Assembly: GCA_037139695.1 (NCBI GenBank)
Contig: JBAXFX010000062.1
Coordinates: 1 to 7,111 of the forward strand
Reading direction: 5' to 3'
DNA: 7,111 nt
From: JAAXTX01 sp037139695
Lineage (GTDB): Bacteria; Patescibacteriota; Minisyncoccia; Moranbacterales; UBA1568
The notes beneath the pieces are model-generated. The model ran no database searches and was not told the DNA's origin. It saw only the letters and a program-made list of their open reading frames with translations. Made by a program: the position numbers and the translations under genes. Of the stretch, positions 1 through 4,909 are shown in pieces. The first letter of the stretch is position 1. Every line of letters begins with the position of its first letter.

Positions 1-122
1 CGGGTTTTATTGGGAAGAGTGGGAAGGGAGAAAGATTTGAGATAGATACTTAGAGCTGGCCCATACTCTCGTGTCGAGCTGAAATTCAAATATTTCGAGC
101 GAAAAACTTGAAGGTGGGTGGA

Positions 123-140
123 GGGATACTGTCGTATCCC
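123..140. promoter_or_regulatory. Perfect inverted repeat upstream of the TrmB-like regulator
   Basis: Seen directly: GGGATAC, a 4-nt spacer TGTC, then GTATCCC, a 7-bp perfect dyad. It lies about 100 bases upstream of the regulator start at 244, in a stretch with no convincing gene. No T-run follows on either strand, so it does not look like an intrinsic terminator. A binding site for the neighbouring winged-helix regulator (autoregulation) is a reasonable inference but unproven. Smaller dyads nearby are CTCG-TGT-CGAG (68-78) and TTTCG-AG-CGAAA (93-104). I could not find a convincing -35/-10 pair for the regulator; TTGAAA at 149-154 lacks a good -10 partner. Confidence 0.4.
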
Positions 141-243
141 GACGAGACTTGAAAGATTTGTAGCGGAAATATTTGGATTTCATCCGACAAGCGCTAATTA
201 TTGTTTTATTCATGCGGCGAGAGGATGGGAAAACTCTAAACAT

Positions 244-1017
244 ATGAAAAAACAGACCTTGTCACAACTCGAAGAACTCAACCTTTCGCCCAATGAAGCC
301 AAAGTCTACCTCGCCTTGATCGAAACGGGGCTCACCTCCGCAGGGGAAATCATCAAAAAGACCCGCTTCCACCGGAGTGTCGTTTACGAGACTCTCGACA
401 AGCTCATGGAACGTAAACTCATCACCACACTCACGAAGCAGCATATCGCCCACTTCCAGGCGCTTGAGCCCGACCGATTGCTGCAGAACATCCATCGGCA
501 GGAGGCTATCGCCAAGGACCTGATCGACGACCTCAAGAAACTCGCGAAGACGGAGCAATCCGAAATCACCGTATACGAGGGCGTCGAGTCGTATCGTCGG
601 TTCTGGCTGGAATCGATGGAACGCATGCCGAAATGTTCGACGAACAGCATCGCTGGATCGATTGGCTCCCCATGGTACGATATCATGGGTCCGAAAGCGA
701 TTGATGAATATTTCCGAATCGCGAGAAAGCGGGATATACGATGGAAAATGCTTGTTTTCGATGTCGACGATTATGAGCAGCAAAAATTCGGAATGAATTC
801 CGATAATCGGTGGGGATGCCGGCTTATCAAGCGCCCGGTCGCGAAAGAGGGCAACTTCAATATCTTTGGGACGGAAAGCGTCATTCTTCACTCGGCGACA
901 GAGCCGCTCATCATCGAGGTGAAGAATCAAAGTCTCGTGAAGATTTTCCAGAACCTCTTCGACATCCTCTGGGAAAACGGAACGGACATCGAATCGGCAC
1001 AGCCGTCGAAAAAATGA
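244..1017 (+). CDS. TrmB-family winged-helix transcriptional regulator
   Basis: A 257-residue cytoplasmic DNA-binding protein. Residues about 5-65 form a winged helix typical of TrmB-type regulators: LSPNEAKVYLALIETG, then a recognition helix around RFHRSVVYETLDKL (41-54) and a wing ending KLITTL. A charged helical linker follows (about 75-105), then a C-terminal effector-like domain (about 107-250) ending in PLIIEVKNQSLVKIFQNLFD and a Trp-containing helix, as is usual for the family. Archaeal TrmB proteins bind sugars; the ligand here is unknown. ATG 244 is chosen because the family N-terminus begins there; the frame stays open upstream to 118, but that extension has no family character. A purine-rich GAGGAT sits too far away (221-226) to be a good ribosome binding site. 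The 3' end lies 12 bases from the convergent metalloprotease-like gene, with no terminator hairpin visible between them. Confidence 0.88.
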   Translation: MKKQTLSQLEELNLSPNEAKVYLALIETGLTSAGEIIKKTRFHRSVVYETLDKLMERKLITTLTKQHIAHFQALEPDRLLQNIHRQEAIAKDLIDDLKKLAKTEQSEITVYEGVESYRRFWLESMERMPKCSTNSIAGSIGSPWYDIMGPKAIDEYFRIARKRDIRWKMLVFDVDDYEQQKFGMNSDNRWGCRLIKRPVAKEGNFNIFGTESVILHSATEPLIIEVKNQSLVKIFQNLFDILWENGTDIESAQPSKK

Positions 1018-1029
1018 AATCCGAATGAC

Positions 1030-1563
1030 TTATCGTCGCGTCGTATCGTTTTCCCGAAAAGAAAAGGCGAAGGAAAGGACGACCGCTGCGACGAACACGG
1101 CAAAACCGGCAAGAGTGATCGCCAGAGCGACCTGCCCCGTATACCCGAGCATGCCGAGGGATGAAAGGAGGTAATTCCAGTCATGAATGACGTTGTCCCC
1201 ACCGAGGAGTGGCAACTCCATCCTGACGGCATCACCCGCATAGACCGAAACATTGAACAGGTTCTGGCTGAGCCAAAAAAGCATCATCGACGCAGAGTAG
1301 TAATCCGATTTCCGAAGGAAGCTCAGTGAACAGAGTATCGGGATCAGGAGCTGCGTCAATGTGCCGCCCGCCATCTGTACAAACTCACCGAACGGCATGA
1401 AGATCACGTGCCCGCCCTCGTGGAAAAGCAGGTTCACATTGTCTACGAAATGCCACTCGGTGAGAGTTACGACATAGTACGACAGGTATGCGGTTGCGAT
1501 CACCGCGAATATGACCCGCGACGGATTCAACGATCGTTTTTCTGATATGGCTGTGAGCATCAT
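1030..1563 (-). CDS. Small integral membrane metalloprotease-like protein (HEGGH motif, M50-like)
   Basis: A 177-residue polytopic membrane protein. A hydrophobic segment at about 17-35 is followed by NLLFHEGGH (44-52), which fits the HExxH zinc-binding motif with Glu49 as catalytic base. Further hydrophobic segments lie at about 66-82, 91-108 and 140-168. Between them are SQNLFNVSVYAGDA (99-112) and HDWNYLL (127-133); Asp111, His127 or Asp128 could supply a third metal ligand. The NxxPxxxLDG motif of classical site-2 proteases is not seen, so this would be a divergent M50-like group. Substrate and pathway are unknown. Start: ATG 1563, with a second ATG directly after it at 1560. There is no strong ribosome site next to either, but the start overlaps the stop of a seven-codon leader frame, which suggests translational coupling. 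It is separated from the upstream hydrolase gene by a strong terminator and appears to have its own promoter. Confidence 0.72.
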   Translation of the reverse strand: MMLTAISEKRSLNPSRVIFAVIATAYLSYYVVTLTEWHFVDNVNLLFHEGGHVIFMPFGEFVQMAGGTLTQLLIPILCSLSFLRKSDYYSASMMLFWLSQNLFNVSVYAGDAVRMELPLLGGDNVIHDWNYLLSSLGMLGYTGQVALAITLAGFAVFVAAVVLSFAFSFRENDTTRR

Positions 1564-1583
1564 ATTCTTTTATATTTCGGCAT
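1560..1583 (-). CDS. Putative seven-codon leader peptide (MPKYKRI) overlapping the downstream start
   Basis: Seen directly: ATG at 1583, codons for MPKYKRI, and TGA whose bases overlap the ATG of the metalloprotease-like gene (4-base ATGA overlap). An AAAAGGA purine run lies 4 bases before this ATG, the best ribosome-binding-like sequence in the area, whereas the main start has none close by. The simplest reading is that ribosomes load at the mini-frame and pass to the real gene by stop-start coupling. It could also be chance, with the purine run acting at long range. No peptide function is implied. Confidence 0.35.
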   Translation of the reverse strand: MPKYKRI

Positions 1584-1599
1584 ATTTTCCTTTTCTTTC

Positions 1600-1608
1600 T
1601 TTATAGCA
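1600..1608 (-). promoter_or_regulatory. Extended -10 promoter for the metalloprotease-like gene
   Basis: Minus-strand TGCTATAAA: an extended TGn element followed by TATAAA (1600-1605). It sits just downstream of the terminator at 1630-1655 and about 17 bases before the leader ATG at 1583. No good -35 is seen; the TTTTCC at the expected distance is weak. The position between terminator and gene supports the call. Confidence 0.45.
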
Positions 1609-1629
1609 TGATACGCGATCACGGAAAAC

Positions 1630-1655
1630 GAAAGACCGCCTTCAGGCGGTCTTTC
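1630..1655 (-). terminator. Strong intrinsic terminator after the first hydrolase gene
   Basis: GAAAGACCGCC, a 4-nt loop, then GGCGGTCTTTC: an 11-bp perfect GC-rich stem. On the minus strand the stem runs into GTTTTCC. It begins 9 bases beyond the TGA (1664-1666) of the hydrolase gene, as expected for a factor-independent terminator ending that transcript before the metalloprotease-like gene. Confidence 0.85.
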
Positions 1656-1663
1656 AATAATTC

Positions 1664-2410
1664 TCAACCTTTCACGATACGGTCGTAGTACATACGGACG
1701 CTCGCAATCCAGGAACGGACACTCTCGGGACTGTGTCCCGCGCACGAACTCCCGCACTTCCACGCGAGCATATCCTCGGGACCGCTCGACTTGTTCGTAG
1801 CGACGAGCTTGACAATCCGATCGCCCACGATCCGAACGGCCTCCTCGGACGTTCCGAAGCACGCGTATCCGCCGACCGACCCAAGGCTTCCTTCGCCTTT
1901 ATAGCCCCACTCATTGAGGCAATCCTGCCCGGCCAGGGTCGGGACATGATTCCCCCAATCCGATTCCTTCTTCGCGATGCCGACGATGAGGCCGGCGATC
2001 TCACGATCGTATGTCGCGATAAAGGGCGCCATCGCCTCGATCGGATAGCCGGACACTATTCCGCGAATCTCGACCTCGAGCGCATCCGGCTCCTCGCTCC
2101 GAAAAGACTGCTCGTCAGCGATGATTTCCCGACAGGCATCAAGCTCGCTCGACACGCTCCCGGAACCGTATGCCGGCCCCTTTCCGAACGATGCCAACAG
2201 CCGATGCTCCCGATACAAGGCGCAGAGCGTTCTCTTCCCGTTCAGCACGCTTCGATCGCCTTCCATCATCGGAACATGTCCGGATGGCCCGATTCCTCTC
2301 GGCGCGAGCGCATAGACCGACGCCGCCGAAAGAAGGAATAGTCCTGAAACGAAAATCACCTGCTTCAGATGTCTCCTCCGAATGATCCTTCGTATCCTTG
2401 CTATTCCCAT
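1664..2410 (-). CDS. Membrane-anchored or secreted lysozyme/glucosaminidase-like protein, paralog 1
   Basis: A 248-residue protein from ATG 2410. It opens with an Arg-rich stretch (IRRIIRRRH), then a hydrophobic segment (about 16-34) ending SVYALA, either a signal peptide with an A-L-A cleavage site or an N-terminal anchor. The C-terminal domain (about 115-245) carries IAKKESDWG with probable catalytic Glu149, then GQDC (Cys164), WGYKG, GGYACF (Cys184), WKCGSSCAG (Cys219, Cys223) and a final W-I-x-S-V-x-M-Y-Y. The ES-x-WG signature followed by an aromatic WGY-G block recalls lysozyme-like and GH73 glucosaminidase folds, so peptidoglycan cleavage outside the membrane is the likely role. The nearly gapless match to the 3323-4417 product includes all four cysteines. 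ATG 2410 is preferred for AGAGGA about 8 bases upstream and the charged-then-hydrophobic start. ATG 2488 gives 274 residues but has no nearby ribosome site; an in-frame stop lies just above it. Exact enzymatic class is uncertain. Confidence 0.78.
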   Translation of the reverse strand: MGIARIRRIIRRRHLKQVIFVSGLFLLSAASVYALAPRGIGPSGHVPMMEGDRSVLNGKRTLCALYREHRLLASFGKGPAYGSGSVSSELDACREIIADEQSFRSEEPDALEVEIRGIVSGYPIEAMAPFIATYDREIAGLIVGIAKKESDWGNHVPTLAGQDCLNEWGYKGEGSLGSVGGYACFGTSEEAVRIVGDRIVKLVATNKSSGPEDMLAWKCGSSCAGHSPESVRSWIASVRMYYDRIVKG

Positions 2411-2563
2411 TTTCAATGTCCTCTTCAATCGTCCACATAAACCCCCGTCATCCCCATCCGGAAAAGCGTCTCCGGTTGTTTTTGGCATAGGTATCCGTTA
2501 TGAATCCCGCTGCCCTCCTTCCCTCCTGATTCCCCTTAGGAACGTATTGCAAAGTGTAGCAAG

Positions 2564-2572
2564 ATTTTAGCA
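2564..2572 (-). promoter_or_regulatory. Extended -10 promoter candidate for hydrolase paralog 1
   Basis: Minus-strand TGCTAAAAT (extended TGn plus TAAAAT). A second similar box, TGCTACACT, occurs at 2553-2561. The -35 position is AT-only and weak. Initiation here would give a leader of roughly 145 bases to ATG 2410. That leader contains two purine blocks, AGGAGGG and AAGGAGGG, between about 2510 and 2530, not followed at usual spacing by ATG, GTG or TTG. Confidence 0.4.
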
Positions 2573-2595
2573 GACCGTCAAAGGAAAATATTTAA

Positions 2596-2617
2596 AAATA
2601 CCTTATATAAGGCATTT
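2596..2617. promoter_or_regulatory. Operator-like 22-bp palindrome
   Basis: The core CCTTATATAAGG (2601-2612) is a perfect 12-bp palindrome. Extending to AAATACCTTAT / ATAAGGCATTT gives 11-base arms with one mismatch, which becomes a U-G pair in minus-strand RNA. It lies just upstream of the -35 position of the hydrolase promoter at 2564-2572, a common place for a regulator to bind. Function is inferred from symmetry and position only. Confidence 0.4.
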
Positions 2618-2642
2618 CTACTAAATTACACGTACATCTGAA

Positions 2643-2655
2643 ATGAATAATTCAT
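2643..2655. repeat. Second palindrome ATGAAT-A-ATTCAT
   Basis: A perfect 6-bp dyad around one base. AATGAAT (2642-2648) also pairs with ATTCATT at 2673-2679, and GATTAATC (2664-2671) is itself palindromic, so several overlapping dyads sit in about 40 bases. The stretch is very AT-rich, so some symmetry is expected by chance; with the palindrome at 2596-2617 it may form a control region. Confidence 0.3.
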
Positions 2656-2743
2656 GTATACTAGATTAATCATTCATTCCAGCAATAATTTTCCATTTCT
2701 AAGAAATTGCTTCCCTCCGTCTCCGCGAGGCTCTACAAAGCGG

Positions 2744-2788
2744 TCCAGGACTCTGGATTGCCACGCCCGAGGACGGGCTCGCAAAGAC
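2744..2788. repeat. REP-like palindromic element
   Basis: The segment reads TCCAG-GACT-CTGGA (2744-2757), then TTGC...GCCCG-AGGA-CGGGC...GCAA (2758-2784) and AGAC. The second part folds as an outer 4-bp and an inner 5-bp GC stem separated by an asymmetric internal loop. The pattern, with GGATTGCC at one end and GCAA-AGAC at the other, resembles the widely dispersed extragenic palindromes related to REP sequences mobilised by RAYT (IS200-like Y1) transposases. No transposase is in the window. TTGCCACGCC recurs exactly at 3249-3258. Confidence 0.5.
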
Positions 2789-2832
2789 AGACTTATTCTA
2801 TGGTTTCAGTTTCTAAAGTGATTGAGTATATA

Positions 2833-2973
2833 TCAAATCAACGCCATCTGTTTCAGCTCATGCAAGATACCGATTATCGTATTGATTTGATTCGGTATTA
2901 AAACACTAGCAACTACCAGAAGACTGGTTACAAGCACTCTTCCCCGCTTCCACCATCCTTTCTCATATTTCAA
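2833..2973 (-). CDS. Possible 46-residue single-pass membrane peptide
   Basis: I do not recognise this. From a TTG start at 2973 the frame encodes a charged N-terminus (KYEKGWWKRGR) followed by a hydrophobic helix (VLVTSLLVVASVLIP) and a polar/hydrophobic tail (NQINTIIGILHELKQ), ending in TGA at 2833-2835. The positive-then-hydrophobic layout is what an inner-membrane peptide would show. It starts 19 bases after the stop of the TrmB remnant on the same strand, as a downstream operon partner would. Against it: no ATG start, no well-placed ribosome site (GAGGG is 14 bases away), and location in a degenerate spacer. It may be a fragment of a decayed gene. Confidence 0.3.
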   Translation of the reverse strand: MKYEKGWWKRGRVLVTSLLVVASVLIPNQINTIIGILHELKQMALI

Positions 2974-2992
2974 AAATACGTTTTCTGCCCTC

Positions 2993-3130
2993 TTATTTCG
3001 ACTCCATCCCAATCTCCTTCCCCTTCGCCCAGGCGATTTCAAAAATCGGACGGATAGATTTTGCCAATTCCTCAGATTCAATGACCACAATAAAGGGATG
3101 TAGTGCCAAAAAGATTGTCGAATTTCCAAA
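2993..3130 (-). pseudogene. C-terminal remnant of a second TrmB-family regulator
   Basis: Read on the minus strand, this stretch translates to FGNSTIF, then LHPFIVVIESEELAKSIRPI, FEIAWAKGKEI and GMESK before TAA (2993-2995). It lines up with the last 50 residues of the 244-1017 regulator: PFIVVIESEELAKSIRPIF against PLIIEVKNQSLVKIFQNLF, then EIAW against DILW. The frame runs up to an ATG at 3166 (57 codons), but its first dozen codons overlap an intrinsic terminator, and an in-frame TGA lies two codons above that ATG. No winged-helix domain precedes it. It is therefore most simply a 3' fragment of a lost regulator gene. Its reading frame and stop remain intact, so decay looks fairly recent, or the fragment was brought in by recombination. 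Confidence 0.62.
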
Positions 3131-3155
3131 ACAAAACCGGGGCTCATACCCCGGT
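3128..3155 (-). terminator. Intrinsic terminator downstream of hydrolase paralog 2
   Basis: On the minus strand ACCGGGG, a 6-base loop TATGAG, then CCCCGGT (stem 3136-3155), directly followed by TTTTGTTTT ending at 3128. This is a classic factor-independent terminator. It lies about 165 bases past the TAG at 3323-3325 and would end the thiol oxidoreductase-hydrolase transcript. It overlaps the upstream edge of the TrmB remnant by three bases. Confidence 0.8.
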
Positions 3156-3245
3156 CTAATGCTCATCGGTCATCCATCAATGAGGGCAGGCCTCGGTTTA
3201 TACTAAAGTATTCCACACCCCCGCTATCTCTGTTCCCGTCTCACT

Positions 3246-3284
3246 TCCTTGCCACGCCATAGCTTTAACGAAGGAGGGTCATTC
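3246..3284. repeat. Second repeat-like patch sharing TTGCCACGCC
   Basis: The patch contains TTGCCACGCC (3249-3258), identical to the core of the REP-like element at 2758-2767, followed by ATAGCTTTAACGAAGG. I associate variants of this string (GCCACGCC-GTAGCTTTAGCGAAGG) with intergenic repeats in Parcubacteria-like genomes, but that is from memory. It lacks the strong stem of the first element, so it may be a degenerate or different family member. Confidence 0.35.
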
Positions 3285-3322
3285 CTCACTTCTTAATTCA
3301 CACTTCCATCCCCCGTTCCCCG

Positions 3323-4417
3323 CTATCCGCTCGTCTCCTCCGAGACGTTGAGTTTCTCGTAATACATGTCCACGTCGGAAATCCATTTCTGGACGCTGTA
3401 CGGGTCATGCCCCGCGCAGGTACTTCCGCATTTCCAGACGATGAGTTCTTCCGGGGTACTCAGGTTATTGTCGTAAATCAGGGTATGCAAACGTTTCCCG
3501 ACGGTCTCCACGGCATCCTTGCGACTGTTGAAACAGGTGTGCCCGCCGGTACCCATCATCAAACGGATACCACGATACCCCCAATAGTTGAAGCAATCCT
3601 GCCCGTCAAGTACCGGGACATGAACGCCCCAGCCTGATTCCTTCTTCGCGATCGCGATGAGATAGGTCGCTACCGTCCGATCCTGCTCGACGATATACGG
3701 GACCATATCCTCGATCGGATACCCCTTCACCATTTCCCGGATACGATTCTCAAATTCCACCTTGCTCGGATCCTGCGCCGAGAGTTCCATGAGCACGTTG
3801 GCGATATCGACATCGGCATCGTTCGTCGTTTCCGCACCAAGGACTCGGGCATCGAGCGGCTGTTCGATCGGAACGTACTGGACCTGGTCGTCCGCCTTCG
3901 CGCCGGCGCCGAACGAATGTTCAAGATACAACGCGGAAACCATACCAAGCGCCATCGCGCCCACGAGCGGAACATACGCCGCCTTACCCGAAGAAATACC
4001 GAGCCGGAAGCCGGACAAACCTGCCGACAAATCCTCACCGAATGTCTGGAATCGCGCCTCGAGGCCGCGAATCGCGCTCAGGTCGGGAACAGTAATAGCG
4101 ATAACGATCGGCCGGCGACGCGTCGGCGACACGCCGGAAAACCCAGGCTGACGGAGCCCATCGACCGTCCGGATCCGGTTCAAATACAGTGGCTTTTCCC
4201 CAAGGACGTCTATCGCGTACCGCGGATAGAGAATGGAATCGCCGGAAAAGGAGACGACGGAAACACGTTTGCCACGCGAAATCACTTCGGATCGGACCGA
4301 GCCTGAAACGCGGTTCCTTTCCACGGGTACGAAAACGGTCCCGGCGGATACCGCGGACGAAAGACTGTCGAGAGAAGGACGTTTCTGTTGTTTTAGGGGG
4401 AAAGCCCTCGAACTCAT
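3323..4417 (-). CDS. Membrane-anchored lysozyme/glucosaminidase-like protein, paralog 2, with long cytoplasmic N-terminus
   Basis: A 364-residue protein from ATG 4417. Residues 1-146 are polar, Arg/Ser-rich and not recognised. One hydrophobic helix follows (about 147-167, AAYVPLVGAMALGMVSALYL). After a linker with acidic and Thr-rich stretches, the C-terminal domain (about 225-357) matches paralog 1 almost without gaps: GYPIEDMVPYI, IAKKESGWG with probable catalytic Glu260, GQDCFNYWGYRG (Cys275), GGHTCF (Cys295), VWKCGSTCAG (Cys330, Cys334) and WISDVDMYYEKL. Family knowledge suggests a peptidoglycan hydrolase; the orientation inferred is N-terminus inside, enzyme outside. ATG 4417 is chosen because the frame above it overlaps the thiol oxidoreductase gene and reads as an Arg-rich shadow. 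No clear ribosome site precedes it. It starts 37 bases after the oxidoreductase stop, so both are probably one transcript ending at the terminator at 3128-3155. An internal start near the membrane helix cannot be fully excluded. Confidence 0.76.
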   Translation of the reverse strand: MSSRAFPLKQQKRPSLDSLSSAVSAGTVFVPVERNRVSGSVRSEVISRGKRVSVVSFSGDSILYPRYAIDVLGEKPLYLNRIRTVDGLRQPGFSGVSPTRRRPIVIAITVPDLSAIRGLEARFQTFGEDLSAGLSGFRLGISSGKAAYVPLVGAMALGMVSALYLEHSFGAGAKADDQVQYVPIEQPLDARVLGAETTNDADVDIANVLMELSAQDPSKVEFENRIREMVKGYPIEDMVPYIVEQDRTVATYLIAIAKKESGWGVHVPVLDGQDCFNYWGYRGIRLMMGTGGHTCFNSRKDAVETVGKRLHTLIYDNNLSTPEELIVWKCGSTCAGHDPYSVQKWISDVDMYYEKLNVSEETSG

Positions 4418-4454
4418 AGCGTGTTTCTTGTATGTTTCTTGCCACCGGATCGGA

Positions 4455-4868
4455 TCAGTTTCCCGCCGGAAGCCCCGCCTTTTCACGAAAATACCCTTCC
4501 ACGTCCGGCGTACCGACATAGCACTTCCCGTCCGCGAACAGGAACGGGACACCGACCTTGTCTGCCGCCAGCCCGCAGGTCGTTGCCTTCGCGGACATCT
4601 CCGTCGCATTCGTCTGATCGTGCCAAACCTCTTTCGTCTGAAACGAAACCTTGTCCGCGATCTTGTTTTCCGCGATGAAGCTCTCTACATCCTTGCAGTG
4701 CGGGCATTCGGCTCCATAATAGAAGACGACTCCGGAATCGGAAGTTCCGGCAGACCCGGCTACACCCTGATCTGGCGAGGTGGTTCCCGCTATATTCCGA
4801 AAGATAAATCCCCCGACAAATACCGCGGCGATCACGACAGCGATCGCTATGATGACTTTCTTATCCAT
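4455..4868 (-). CDS. Membrane-anchored thioredoxin-fold thiol oxidoreductase (CPHC, DsbA/glutaredoxin-like)
   Basis: A 137-residue protein: N-terminal anchor (VIIAIAVVIAAVFVGGFIF, about 5-23), a Gly/Ser/Thr-rich linker, then a compact thioredoxin fold. The sequence VVFYYGAECPHCKD (47-60) is beta strand plus active site; Cys55-Pro-His-Cys58 is the dipeptide found in DsbA, favouring an oxidising role. VGVPFLF carries the expected cis-proline (Pro108), and DGKCYVG-TPDVEGYF is the usual C-terminal strand-helix. Extra cysteines at 98 and 116 are notable. There is no helical insertion of full DsbA, so glutaredoxin-like is an equally fair name. The domain is predicted to face outward. ATG 4868 is preferred; a TTG at 4883 would add five residues. 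Neither start has a ribosome site. The downstream gene encodes an exported domain with four conserved cysteines, a plausible client. Confidence 0.82.
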   Translation of the reverse strand: MDKKVIIAIAVVIAAVFVGGFIFRNIAGTTSPDQGVAGSAGTSDSGVVFYYGAECPHCKDVESFIAENKIADKVSFQTKEVWHDQTNATEMSAKATTCGLAADKVGVPFLFADGKCYVGTPDVEGYFREKAGLPAGN

Positions 4869-4909
4869 ACGGACAAACTTCAAAAACGGATTGATTCGCT
4901 TGCAGTCAC

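Larger units (their letters stand above)
2573..3322. other. Degenerate 750-base intergenic region
   Basis: No full-length gene lies here. From left to right it holds AT-rich sequence with palindromes (2581-2700), a REP-like element (2744-2788), a possible 46-codon membrane ORF (minus, 2833-2973), a TrmB C-terminal remnant (minus, 2993-3130), an intrinsic terminator (minus, 3128-3155), a second repeat-like patch (3246-3284), and recurring CACTTC-type short motifs to the end of the upstream gene. The mixture of repeats and gene debris between two paralogous hydrolases suggests a decayed or recombined spacer. Confidence 0.6.

Noticed and set aside
7..243. 78-codon minus-strand frame upstream of the regulator
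   Set aside because: Composition is low-quality (Ser/Phe/Arg-rich), it shows no motif, and it occupies the region holding the regulator's upstream dyads. Probably chance.
262..930. 222-codon minus-strand frame opposite the TrmB-like gene
   Set aside because: It mirrors the codons of a well-supported regulator, with no family motif of its own.
1018..1060. Bidirectional terminator between the convergent genes
   Set aside because: The ACGACGCGACGATAAG-type sequence does not form a stable stem with a T-run on either strand.
1733..2341. 202-codon plus-strand frame opposite hydrolase paralog 1
   Set aside because: Arg/Pro/Ala-rich shadow of the real gene; the paralog alignment proves which strand codes.
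2430..2510. Possible ATT-initiated 25-codon leader frame after AAGGAGGG upstream of hydrolase paralog 1
   Set aside because: ATT initiation is very rare, and there is no independent support beyond the purine block.
2800..2901. 33-codon plus-strand frame starting at ATG 2800
   Set aside because: It has no ribosome site and no recognised motif, and it lies opposite the candidate membrane peptide; at most one of them is real.
2573..3322. CRISPR array or insertion sequence in the long spacer
   Set aside because: There are no regularly spaced direct repeats, no transposase and no terminal inverted repeats with target duplications; only short dispersed motifs.
4418..4609. N-terminal extension of hydrolase paralog 2 into the oxidoreductase gene
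   Set aside because: The 64 extra residues are Arg/Ser-rich and coincide with the thioredoxin-fold C-terminus in another frame; start placed at 4417.
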